In this document: piece after piece, positions 8,101-14,847 of the stretch
How positions within the stretch are numbered: position 1 is the stretch's first letter
Layout of the letters: each line of letters begins with the position of its first letter
Source of the DNA: an uncultured Eubacteriales bacterium
GTDB taxonomy: Bacteria > Bacillota > Clostridia > Oscillospirales > Acutalibacteraceae
Length of the DNA: 25,449 nt
NCBI GenBank assembly: GCA_934675165.1
Contig: CAKUPP010000016.1
Span: 1-25,449, forward strand
Direction: 5' to 3'
The notes under the pieces: generated by a model
Database searches by the model: none
Told to the model about the DNA's origin: nothing
What the model saw: only the letters and a program-made list of their open reading frames with translations
Made by a program: the position numbers and the translations under genes

Positions 8101-11100
8101 CTAACTCTATACCTTCTTTTATTCTTAATGCAAAATAATATCTATTGTCTGCATTTAACATATCCACGTCATTACCTGTAAACAACACATGATATCCACC
8201 ATTTAAATCAGATATATTCTCCCAACTTTTATTGTCATCTCTTAATTTGTAGCCATCAGCGGTTTTGTCAGCCTTATCAATTTGAATTATTGAGTTTAGA
8301 TCATGATTTAAATTTTCGGTATTAAAATTTATATTGGTCATCTGATGATTATTTTTAAGTATTATACTTGCATTTCTTGTGCACTTACTTATTTTAAATG
8401 TAATTTTTCTTAGGGTATTAGTCTTATCTATAGAAGCGCTTAATATATTTGTGTCTGCACCATCTGAAAAAGTATTGCCGTTTTCTACATCTGAACTATC
8501 TTCGGCTTCGTTCCAAACAATATACTCCAAAAAGCCTAGATTTAGTTCGCTGACTTTTTCATTTGAATTTTTGCAATACAATTGGTTTACATAATCAAAA
8601 AACAACTTGTTATTGCCATTCTTACTAGTATCTTCATCTATGGTAAATACAACTTCATTACCATACACACATTTATCAAATATACACGAATTTTGTAACG
8701 TTTTCGTCTCAGAATTATCTTTTTTTATTACAATGTTCTTAGCTATGCCAGATGGTATACCATCATTATCAAATTCTAAACTTCTGTATGTTTCTTTGCT
8801 ACCAGTTATATCTATACAATCTTTAGATCCATCTACTGTATAATCTTCTTTTACTTTAACTTTGATTGTAGTTTGAGCCCATCCAATTTCTACAGTTATA
8901 TCAACGTAGTTGTTCTTGTAACTGCGAAACTCACCATAACGATATGTCTTTGTTTTCTTTGAAAATGGACCTGATGACCAATTAAATGTAACTGATCCTA
9001 ACTTTTCAAAAAATTCGTCTTTAATTTTTTTATTGGAATCAAAATAATCTTTCGCATTTTCAATTTTCTTTTCACACGTTACACTGATATTACCTGGATT
9101 TGAAATAATAAACGTATCATCTGTACCATCTTTAAGTCTCACGTTAAACGCACTTAGATCCCATTTTTCATAACTTGAAGAAATCATATATTTACTTACT
9201 TCTTTGTAATCATATGATTCTATTTCACTACCATTTTCTTCAAACACTAATGAACTCATTTCTTTAAAAAATGATTCTCGTTTATCATCTTTTAAATTCC
9301 CTGCCTCTGAAAAATCAGTTCTATCAATAATACCTTCTAGTTCACTAAGTTGTTTTTTAATAATATAATAATTTCCAGACGCTCCTTTAGTCAAACCTTT
9401 AATATTAACTTTCCCAGTTTCTTTTCCTTCGTTATCTTTATCCAAAGAAACTGTAAATTTATTTAATTCGTATAATTGTCCTTTTTTGTTTTTCATAAAT
9501 GGCGTTAAAACAAGATTATTTTTAAATTCGTTATCATCACCATCACTACGAAAACTCCCTTCTCTCGGTTTGGCATTTAAAATAGAATCCTTATAAAAAT
9601 CTTTTGCTTTAACTGAAAATACAGCATCTGTTTGATAATTAACACTAAAATCATATGAGCCATTCGCATTACCACCAACAGGTCCTCCGCTTCCTTCGTG
9701 CAATTCAACACCAAACCAATCATTTTCTTTATTTTTTTCGTCACCTGATCTAAAATTAACCAAATACGGTTTAAACTTTTTCGCAACCTTAATACTGACA
9801 CTGTTCTTATCAGTATCACTATCATAACCTAAAATGTCATATGGTATCTTTACGCTGTTATTGCTCTGGCTAATATAGCTCTTTATATCTTGGGGATTTT
9901 CGCCAATTGTAACTGTAGCTTCAGTTATTTCATCAATAAGTAATCCATTTTTCTCATTTTGTGTTAACATAATTTTTATACCTTTTTCATCTACAGATAT
10001 ACCTTTTTTATACGACCATTTTCCGCTTGTTTCGTCAAATTCAAATTTCAGTGAATCATTATTTTCCACACTAACATTCTCTATACAACTAGGAGGTTCA
10101 CTATAATCAACTTCACTTATAGTTACATCACTTATCGTTTTATTCGCTACAAACAATTCTATAATTTTTAAACTCGAAAGTTCAACATTTTCTTCATTTT
10201 CATTCTTTTTCTCAATTGTTATACTCTTTTCTTTCTCAGTAATTGTAACTTCATAATCTTTATAAACTTCTTTCATTTTTTCAAAATCAATACATGTATA
10301 TTTATCATCCCTTAACTTAAATTTTACTCCATATCCTGCCCTGCAACTATAATAACCATTAGCCCACTGGTCTCGAGCATTATTACCCTTTTGTTCGCTG
10401 TAAGATAAACGGTTACTTCCTGCTAAATACCACTTATCTATAGCATTACTTTTATCAACAATAAGAGAAGAACTGCTCCCAACAGATCCTACAAATTCAA
10501 AAAATTCATTATCATTATCGTCTTTTGCATTAAATTGTTTATAAAAAACATATTCAGAATTTTCCATCTTATCATAATGCCACTCCTTCCCATAAAAATT
10601 AACAATATCACTTGTTTTTATTTTAACAACAAAATCTTCTTTATAATCAAACCAAACTGCTTTAGTATAATCTGTACTCACAATAAGATTACCCGCAAGA
10701 TCATATATGCCAATATTTTTTATTTTGCCAGTCACATACTTATCGTTACACGTAAGCCAAAATGCCATTTGTTCTTTAGTAGTTGTAAATACTTCTATAA
10801 CTTTTTTGCTAATTGTCGAATTACTGTTAATTACTATACTATTTTCGTTACTATTAAGTTTAACATCACAATTCCAATACTCTTCTTTCATTTTTTTCAA
10901 ATCAACATATAAATCTCCATTATTATTATTTATTTTAATTTTCACACTAGAAAGACTAGAACTATAATAATAAAAATTACTACTGTTATCCCGCTCTTCT
11001 TTAATTCTATCCCAATTGCTACCGTTTATATACAATTCTTTTATAAAATTTTCTTTATTCACAATAATAGTACCATCTGAAATTCTTATATTATCTGAAA

Positions 11101-11500
11101 TATAAGTGCTCTTTTTAGTATATGTTTTAGAAAAGCAATAATTATTATATTCCATTCCATCGTAATTCCAATCATTGCCGTGTTTAATCGGTTTTAATGT
11201 TTTTATTTTAACAGTAAAATCTCCATCACACTTAAATTCACAACGGCTGTAATCGTCATTTTTTTCTTCTTTCGTCACTTCACACTTACCTGAATTATCA
11301 AATATTTCAATAGAATTTATTTTGTCACCATAATTGTAAAGATAGTACCTAATCTTCTTCTCACTTGCCGCACTAACAGGTATCTTGGGAAAAAGCTTAA
11401 AACCAAAAAAACAGACTGCAAAAACAACCACAGCTGCAGTTAACCATTTGCCAAATTTCCAAACTATTTTACCATTTTTTAAATTGTTTAAATTAATCAT
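5120..11500 (-). CDS. giant modular surface protein, signal peptide plus C-terminal membrane anchor
   Basis: I do not recognise a named family for the whole protein (2126 residues). The start ATG at 11498-11500 follows AAGTGGTGATTTT; an upstream in-frame ATG at 11545 would precede the likely transcription start. Residues about 17-45 form a signal peptide ending VSA-A. Residues about 45-235 and 245-455 are two diverged copies of one module, shown by FTVKIKT/FVVKIKT, NDWNYDGMEYNNYCF/KEWHYDKMENSEYVF and LKKMKEEY/FEKMKEVY. The middle is a long beta-rich region with NPGNIS motifs. Residues about 1469-1828 hold four similar modules of about 92 residues, each starting with YKINF-like strands. A helical segment (LINEINNLPDKVNDL) and an FSPMGIVA motif typical of clostridial adhesins follow. 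The Ser/Thr/Gly-rich stalk leads to a transmembrane helix (about 2092-2113) and a Lys-rich tail. There is no LPXTG sorting signal. Probable adhesin or envelope protein; ligand unknown. Confidence 0.9.
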   Translation of the reverse strand: MINLNNLKNGKIVWKFGKWLTAAVVVFAVCFFGFKLFPKIPVSAASEKKIRYYLYNYGDKINSIEIFDNSGKCEVTKEEKNDDYSRCEFKCDGDFTVKIKTLKPIKHGNDWNYDGMEYNNYCFSKTYTKKSTYISDNIRISDGTIIVNKENFIKELYINGSNWDRIKEERDNSSNFYYYSSSLSSVKIKINNNNGDLYVDLKKMKEEYWNCDVKLNSNENSIVINSNSTISKKVIEVFTTTKEQMAFWLTCNDKYVTGKIKNIGIYDLAGNLIVSTDYTKAVWFDYKEDFVVKIKTSDIVNFYGKEWHYDKMENSEYVFYKQFNAKDDNDNEFFEFVGSVGSSSSLIVDKSNAIDKWYLAGSNRLSYSEQKGNNARDQWANGYYSCRAGYGVKFKLRDDKYTCIDFEKMKEVYKDYEVTITEKEKSITIEKKNENEENVELSSLKIIELFVANKTISDVTISEVDYSEPPSCIENVSVENNDSLKFEFDETSGKWSYKKGISVDEKGIKIMLTQNEKNGLLIDEITEATVTIGENPQDIKSYISQSNNSVKIPYDILGYDSDTDKNSVSIKVAKKFKPYLVNFRSGDEKNKENDWFGVELHEGSGGPVGGNANGSYDFSVNYQTDAVFSVKAKDFYKDSILNAKPREGSFRSDGDDNEFKNNLVLTPFMKNKKGQLYELNKFTVSLDKDNEGKETGKVNIKGLTKGASGNYYIIKKQLSELEGIIDRTDFSEAGNLKDDKRESFFKEMSSLVFEENGSEIESYDYKEVSKYMISSSYEKWDLSAFNVRLKDGTDDTFIISNPGNISVTCEKKIENAKDYFDSNKKIKDEFFEKLGSVTFNWSSGPFSKKTKTYRYGEFRSYKNNYVDITVEIGWAQTTIKVKVKEDYTVDGSKDCIDITGSKETYRSLEFDNDGIPSGIAKNIVIKKDNSETKTLQNSCIFDKCVYGNEVVFTIDEDTSKNGNNKLFFDYVNQLYCKNSNEKVSELNLGFLEYIVWNEAEDSSDVENGNTFSDGADTNILSASIDKTNTLRKITFKISKCTRNASIILKNNHQMTNINFNTENLNHDLNSIIQIDKADKTADGYKLRDDNKSWENISDLNGGYHVLFTGNDVDMLNADNRYYFALRIKEGIELDEQMLSSIANLTADVAANSSGNKYLTTAKVINNEKIYIGEKEIENNKSVKLIEISFKLDDGFGGIDVNLRGIQWPKRTLVFLAPKNCVTWSLGEEGDETITPDTEDYVEDGTVWDRCYGYVDYGEDTLFSVVVKSSNREIGDIKEELKIYNYKIITVEDSDGKKEKYDLTDDNNEPKDFEFDILDKTYEISLKEVIKSKVIVVNPGNISKSITHTSCEGFRYYYVDVDDKGNLQGIQKNDDKSYKEIRGRNTLVIDHDYYFAVKAETGYNIETAEITTSGAAETVKDENGNDISKNTFEEVPPDKLLSDEFSGFRVFVIKSISTNHTISGNIKKFQYKINFKKDPAQAVSYVYDGYARENISVDYGENVRFKIKILDNYNNSSIKVYVEDYSEGTEGKSAKTELNKVDDSYLIPNVTKDKLITVEGVELNIYKINFIASEFARFIDEGGNVVSGPQDVQYKGSYVFSVQTNEGYTIGEDTVVVTTSDNGVKKTLTADKSGKFKISSVVENFTVEIKNVENVYYKLTFEHADGVSYLNDTGSVITESIKIKHGKNYEFSVNIDDAYDESIPGMFILVNNGQSVNTRCQKLETGKYLIPNITEDVTIKACNVVKNTYTVTLVKVDGMDYYDANNKIITGDNTVSHNDTLYFKVNLYPAYSDSEVKVMLGKEELKLDDNGFYAVQKVIENKTVTIQGVEETEEAKLINEINNLPDKVNDLTDVDEVIAVSKKYENLPEDKKGKISNIGKLNALQEQVKAFHHVSNDVKIDDVDWYLKLIAIPISLDAEACGRIYKKLNSEYILELYDVYLWDTIKDVRYTLPEGKSVRITLPAPNMTYFEKPTGIHEKTNGKLDFLSLSISGLTVSFTTESFSPMGIVANRTATPGRSSLLDAADANVEAIMQYALSGLGSGNTSAGGTGVTGITGKDSENTDSSNKNTSGNIDEKFKSANNKVSAQASAIRLLLILMLLILLAVMVIIILENVRKKKTKKKGDGC

Positions 11501-11512
11501 AAAATCACCACT

Positions 11513-11555
11513 TTGATAATATTTTTTAATGTTTTTACATAACAATAATTATCAA
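11513..11555. promoter_or_regulatory. inverted repeat in the 5' leader of the giant surface-protein gene
   Basis: TTGATAAT (11513-11520) and ATTATCAA (11548-11555) form an 8-base inverted repeat around the presumed transcription start and leader. Inside it lies a small ATGT-AAAA-ACAT hairpin (minus strand). It sits between the -10 and the ribosome binding site, so it could be an operator (for instance for the XRE protein of the same operon) or a leader RNA stem. Function is inference. Confidence 0.4.
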
Positions 11556-11557
11556 CA

Positions 11558-11586
11558 ATTATAGCATTACTCATAAAATTTTTCAA
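11558..11586 (-). promoter_or_regulatory. promoter of the giant surface-protein / XRE operon
   Basis: Minus strand TTGAAA (11581-11586), a 17-base spacer, then TATAAT (11558-11563) preceded by TGC, giving an extended -10. One base off consensus in the -35 outer half. It predicts a leader of about 50 bases before the ATG at 11500. Confidence 0.8.
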
Positions 11587-11674
11587 TTATTTTTTACAAA
11601 AACAATAAATTTTATCCATATATGTCTTTTATTATTAAATATTATAACCAATATTATCCACTTTAAAACAAAAA

Positions 11675-11702
11675 TTCGAGGCTAGATTAAACTAACCTCG
11701 AA
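11675..11702 (-). terminator. rho-independent terminator of the trx genes
   Basis: On the minus strand TTCGAGGTTAG pairs with CTAGCCTCGAA (11 pairs, one G-U) around a six-base loop, followed by TTTTTGTTTT. It lies 31 bases after the trxB stop codon. Confidence 0.88.
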
Positions 11703-11733
11703 AAATAAAATATATAGATTTATCAAAAATTAT

Positions 11734-12663
11734 TTATGCCATTATTTCTGTACACATTTTTTCCTTTATTAAATATTCTGCAGCTGCATTGCCACACACT
11801 GCGCCATCAGAAACTGCTGTTGCTATTTGCCTCAATGATTTATTCCTGCAATCGCCCGCAACATAGACACCAGGTATGTTTGTTTGACAATTTTCCCCAG
11901 ATTCAAAATATCCTGATTCTGTCATTTTCACTTGTCCCTCAAATGCTTTGTTATCCGGACTATAACCTATAGCCACAAAAACCCCAGAAACATCTAAAAT
12001 CTCCTCGTCTCCATTATATACCAAAACTACATTTTTTACAGTACTATCACCACAGATTTTTTTAACAACTGTTTCAAATTTTACATTTATATTTTCTTTT
12101 TTCTTCACTGCATCACTTAACGATTTTTCTCCACGAAATTGGTTTCGACGAACGACCATAGTAACTGTTTTGCATACATTAGAAAGATAAAGAGCATCAC
12201 TCAAAGCCGTGTTACCGCCACCTACAATTATTACACTTTGCTTTCTAAAAAATGCTCCATCACACGTTGCACAATATGATACCCCTCGCCCAAAAAATTC
12301 TTTTTCTCCTTCACACCCAAGTGTACGACGTTTTAACCCATTCGCAATTATAACACTTTTTGAATAAAACACCTTTCCAGAAGAAGTTGTAACACTTTTT
12401 TCAGAACTTTTCAAATCCACACTCACAACAGTATCAAAAACAAACTTAGCTCCAAGTCCTTTCGCTTGATTATACATTGCTTCAGAAAATTCTACTCCTG
12501 AAATCTTTTTAAAACCAGGGTAATTTTCTATTGAATCTATAATAGCAGCTTGCCCGCCATAGATACTTTTTTCTATCAGCGTTACACCTATACCTGCTCT
12601 AAGCGCATATATTGCCGCAGTAATTCCAGCCGGTCCTGCCCCTATTATTATCAAATCTTCCAT
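11734..12663 (-). CDS. trxB: thioredoxin reductase (NADPH)
   Basis: FAD flavoprotein that passes electrons from NADPH to thioredoxin. The 309 residues are the normal length for the low-molecular-weight type. An N-terminal FAD-binding GAGPAG motif (residues 8-13) is followed by GGQAAIIDSIENYPG. The redox-active CATC (in SYCATCDGAFF, near 132-135) and the NADPH-binding VGGGNTALSDALYL follow. The FAD-contacting GVYVAGDCRNK near residue 270 ends the core. The ATG at 12663 has AGGAG a few bases upstream. It lies 19 bases after trxA on the same strand and ends at a strong terminator, so the two genes form one unit that supplies reductase and substrate together. Confidence 0.96.
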   Translation of the reverse strand: MEDLIIIGAGPAGITAAIYALRAGIGVTLIEKSIYGGQAAIIDSIENYPGFKKISGVEFSEAMYNQAKGLGAKFVFDTVVSVDLKSSEKSVTTSSGKVFYSKSVIIANGLKRRTLGCEGEKEFFGRGVSYCATCDGAFFRKQSVIIVGGGNTALSDALYLSNVCKTVTMVVRRNQFRGEKSLSDAVKKKENINVKFETVVKKICGDSTVKNVVLVYNGDEEILDVSGVFVAIGYSPDNKAFEGQVKMTESGYFESGENCQTNIPGVYVAGDCRNKSLRQIATAVSDGAVCGNAAAEYLIKEKMCTEIMA

Positions 12664-12682
12664 TTTACATCTCCTAATAACT

Positions 12683-13015
12683 TTATTTTTTTATTATACA
12701 AAAATCTTTATATATCATTTCCAAAAGTTCGTTTTCAGGAATAAAACCTGATTCCCTTCGAACAAGTTCTCCGCCAGAAAAAAACATAAGCGTTGGGACA
12801 GACATTATATCATATTTTGCTGTTATATCGCGGTTCTCGTCTATATCTATTTTTATTACTTTTAACGCTCCCTCAAATTTTTCTTGAACTTTCTCCAAAA
12901 CTGGCGAAAGCATCTTACACGGATTACACCAAGTAGCATAAAAATCCACTATTACAGGCACACCAAAATTTTTTATTTCTTCTTCAAAGGTATCTACATT
13001 AAAACAATTTTTCAT
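12683..13015 (-). CDS. trxA: thioredoxin
   Basis: Cytoplasmic dithiol carrier, 110 residues from the ATG at 13013-13015, which has GGGAGG seven bases upstream; an in-frame GTG/ATG-like extension to 13030 would include that ribosome binding site and was rejected. The thioredoxin fold markers are in order: VIVDFYATWCNPCKML (active site), VIKIDIDEN, the cis-proline SVPTLMFF, and GGELVRRESGF. The active site is WCNPC rather than the usual WCGPC, so the residue between the cysteines is Asn in place of Gly. It is placed directly before trxB. The Gly-to-Asn change could shift the redox potential, but the partner reductase next door supports a normal thioredoxin role. Confidence 0.93.
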   Translation of the reverse strand: MKNCFNVDTFEEEIKNFGVPVIVDFYATWCNPCKMLSPVLEKVQEKFEGALKVIKIDIDENRDITAKYDIMSVPTLMFFSGGELVRRESGFIPENELLEMIYKDFCIIKK

Positions 13016-13033
13016 CTTGATTCCTCCCAATAA

Positions 13034-13061
13034 ATTTTACTATATTAATTAATATTCTCAA
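13034..13061 (-). promoter_or_regulatory. possible promoter of trxA-trxB
   Basis: Minus strand TTGAGA (13056-13061), a 16-base spacer, then TAAAAT (13034-13039), in the 53-base gap between mtaB and trxA. The region is AT-rich, so chance matches are likely. Confidence 0.35.
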
Positions 13062-13068
13062 AAAATAT

Positions 13069-14382
13069 TTAATAATAAATTTTTTTCAAATTTTTTATAA
13101 CTCCGCTACAAAAGCCATTTTCAAGTGATACAATTTCTGTATTTAATATTTTTCCTCTTATATCTTGATCAAATTCAGATTTTACATATATATAATTTTC
13201 GGTGTATCCTTCGTACCTACCATCTTTTCCCCTAGATTCATAAAGAACGTTAAATCTTTTTCCAATAAAATTGTTCAAAACTACTTTACTAGTATTTTCA
13301 GATATTTCAATGGCTTTTTTCACTCTCAATGATTTAGTTTTTTTATCTACTTGATTGGGAAATTTATCTGCAAGTGTTCCAGGGCGCCTGGAATAAGGAA
13401 ACACGTGCACTTTTAAAAATTTTACTTCTTCTATCAACTTTAAAGAATCTTCAAAATCTTCTTCAGTTTCACCCGCAAATCCAACCATTAAATCAGTAGT
13501 AAATGTTGCACTTGGAAATTTATTTCGTAATTTTTTAACAACATCAATATATTCATCACGCGTATATCTTCTGCGCATACTTTTCAAAATTTTGTTAGAA
13601 CCGCTTTGAAGAGATAAATGAAATTGCGGACATAACTTATCAATTTTAGAAAGTCTTAAAATCAAATTGTCAGAAATCAGATCGGGTTCAAGAGAGCCTA
13701 AACGAATTCTTTCGATTCCCGGAACATTGGCAATTACTTCAATAGCATCTGCTACACTACAATTGATATCCATACCATAAGAAAAAAGATTTATCCCAAC
13801 AACAACAATTTCCCTATACCCTGCTTTGGAGAGTTTTTCAGCATCATTTTTTATAGACGTAAGAGGTTTAGACCTAACACTCCCGCGAGCGTACGGGATA
13901 ATGCAATAACTGCAAAATCTATTACACCCATCCTCTATTTTCAAGAAAGCTCGAGCATGACGTGTTGGAATATTTGTTTCCACGTTATCAAATTTTTTGC
14001 AAAATTTTGTAGGTGACACATCATAAATTTTACTGTTACCACCATCAAAATATTTATCCAAATATTCAGGAATTAAATATTTTTGAGAATTTCCGATTAT
14101 AATTTCCGCTGGTACTAACTGATTTGAATCTTTAGACAACGCCTGAGGTAAACACCCGGTTAAAATTACAGTACTATCAGGATTATTTCGTTTAATTCTG
14201 TGGAATGTTTGCCTAAGCTTTCTGTCGCTTTCTCCTGTAACTGTACACGAATTAATTATAAAAATTTCAGGATTTTCGGATTCTCTTGAATTTATGTACC
14301 CTGCTTTGATCATAGTCAAAGCAATATTATCAGATTCACACTGATTAACTTTACATCCAAATGTAATTATGCAAAACTTCAT
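13069..14382 (-). CDS. mtaB: tRNA (N6-threonylcarbamoyladenosine(37)) methylthiotransferase MtaB
   Basis: Radical-SAM enzyme that adds a methylthio group to t6A37 of ANN-decoding tRNAs (ms2t6A). The 437 residues match the MtaB group. The N-terminal UPF0004 domain has the MtaB-typical FGCKVNQCESD rather than the MiaB form, plus INSCTVTGESD and LTGCLPQ for the first cluster. The radical-SAM CxxxCxxC is seen in DGCNRFCSYCIIPYARG (about 153-169). It is followed by GINLFSYG, RLGSLEPDLI and HLSLQSGS. The C-terminal TRAM-like region carries ENTSKVVLNNFIGKRF and YVKSEFD. The ATG at 14382 has AAGGAG six bases upstream. It lies just after the tRNA-Val gene on the same strand and may be partly transcribed from its promoter. 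The MtaB versus MiaB call rests on the FGCKVN motif. Confidence 0.94.
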   Translation of the reverse strand: MKFCIITFGCKVNQCESDNIALTMIKAGYINSRESENPEIFIINSCTVTGESDRKLRQTFHRIKRNNPDSTVILTGCLPQALSKDSNQLVPAEIIIGNSQKYLIPEYLDKYFDGGNSKIYDVSPTKFCKKFDNVETNIPTRHARAFLKIEDGCNRFCSYCIIPYARGSVRSKPLTSIKNDAEKLSKAGYREIVVVGINLFSYGMDINCSVADAIEVIANVPGIERIRLGSLEPDLISDNLILRLSKIDKLCPQFHLSLQSGSNKILKSMRRRYTRDEYIDVVKKLRNKFPSATFTTDLMVGFAGETEEDFEDSLKLIEEVKFLKVHVFPYSRRPGTLADKFPNQVDKKTKSLRVKKAIEISENTSKVVLNNFIGKRFNVLYESRGKDGRYEGYTENYIYVKSEFDQDIRGKILNTEIVSLENGFCSGVIKNLKKIYY

Positions 14383-14417
14383 TTTTTCTCCTTAAAAATC
14401 TTTCATTAAACAAACAC

Positions 14418-14450
14418 AGCTCCCATATACTTAACAAATATATGGAAGCT
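14418..14450 (-). terminator. hairpin after tRNA-Val, probable leaky terminator
   Basis: AGCT-CCATATA (14418-14429) pairs with TATATGG-AGCT (14439-14450) with one mismatch and a nine-base loop. The minus-strand sequence after it (GTGTTTGTTTAATG) is only moderately T-rich. It lies between the tRNA and mtaB, so it may end the tRNA transcript or attenuate read-through. Confidence 0.4.
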
Positions 14451-14465
14451 CAAAAGAACCTTATT

Positions 14466-14541
14466 TGGTGGACGTTAACGGGCTCGAACCGCTGACCTTT
14501 CGCACGTCAAGCGAATGCTCTACCAGCTGAGCTAAACGTCC
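14466..14541 (-). tRNA. tRNA-Val (anticodon GAC), CCA end encoded
   Basis: A complete cloverleaf on the minus strand. Acceptor GGACGTT pairs with AACGTCC. The D arm is GCTC-AGCTGGTA-GAGC. The anticodon stem TTCGC/GCGAA carries the loop TTGACGT, so positions 34-36 read GAC and decode GUC/GUU valine codons. The variable loop is short, and the T arm is AGCGG-TTCGAGC-CCGTT with one G-U pair. The discriminator A is followed by an encoded CCA (14466-14468 on the plus strand as TGG). It has a strong own promoter and lies upstream of mtaB. Confidence 0.97.
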
Positions 14542-14550
14542 TACAGTAAA

Positions 14551-14579
14551 ATTGTATCACATAAAAATTAATAATGCAA
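14551..14579 (-). promoter_or_regulatory. promoter of tRNA-Val
   Basis: Minus strand TTGCAT (14574-14579), a 17-base spacer, then TACAAT (14551-14556) with a TGA extension before it. The -10 ends nine bases before the mature tRNA 5' end. Confidence 0.75.
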
Positions 14580-14766
14580 ACCAAAAATATAAAAGCAACT
14601 CAAATTTGTTTTTTACACCTAATATTTTTTATTGCTAAAATGTTTTTTATTTATAAATACTTAATTTTAATTACCTATTATAAACTTAAATTATTATAAT
14701 TTATATTGAATTGATCTAAAAAATGTTAAATTTATCTACTTAATAACAGTAATAAAAGCCGCATAA
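14580..14766. other. AT-rich intergenic stretch with no visible gene
   Basis: Together with its flanks this is the only gap of about 300 bases without a gene. The left end holds the tRNA-Val promoter and the right end a two-part hairpin after the ABC exporter. The middle is very AT-rich, with no open reading frame with a ribosome binding site and no tRNA or riboswitch fold that I can recognise. Confidence 0.5.
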
Positions 14767-14832
14767 GCTGCTACATAACAGATATTTTTTATAAAATACA
14801 ATAATAGCAACAACATATCTGAAAATAGCAGC
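14767..14832 (-). terminator. two-part hairpin downstream of the ABC exporter operon
   Basis: GCTGCTA (14767-14773) pairs with TAGCAGC (14826-14832) and CAGATAT (14779-14785) with ATATCTG (14815-14821). This gives 14 pairs with an internal loop and a 29-base apical loop. It begins 15 bases after the stop codon at 14848. The minus-strand 3' flank (TTATGCGGCTTTTATTAC) has only a short T-run, so termination is likely but not certain. Confidence 0.4.
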
Positions 14833-14847
14833 CACTTAATATAATAA

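Noticed and set aside
5295..10967. Several open frames of 60-130 codons on the plus strand opposite the giant gene
   Set aside because: They lie in antisense to a single long frame with promoter, ribosome binding site, signal peptide and membrane anchor. None has a start region or known motif.
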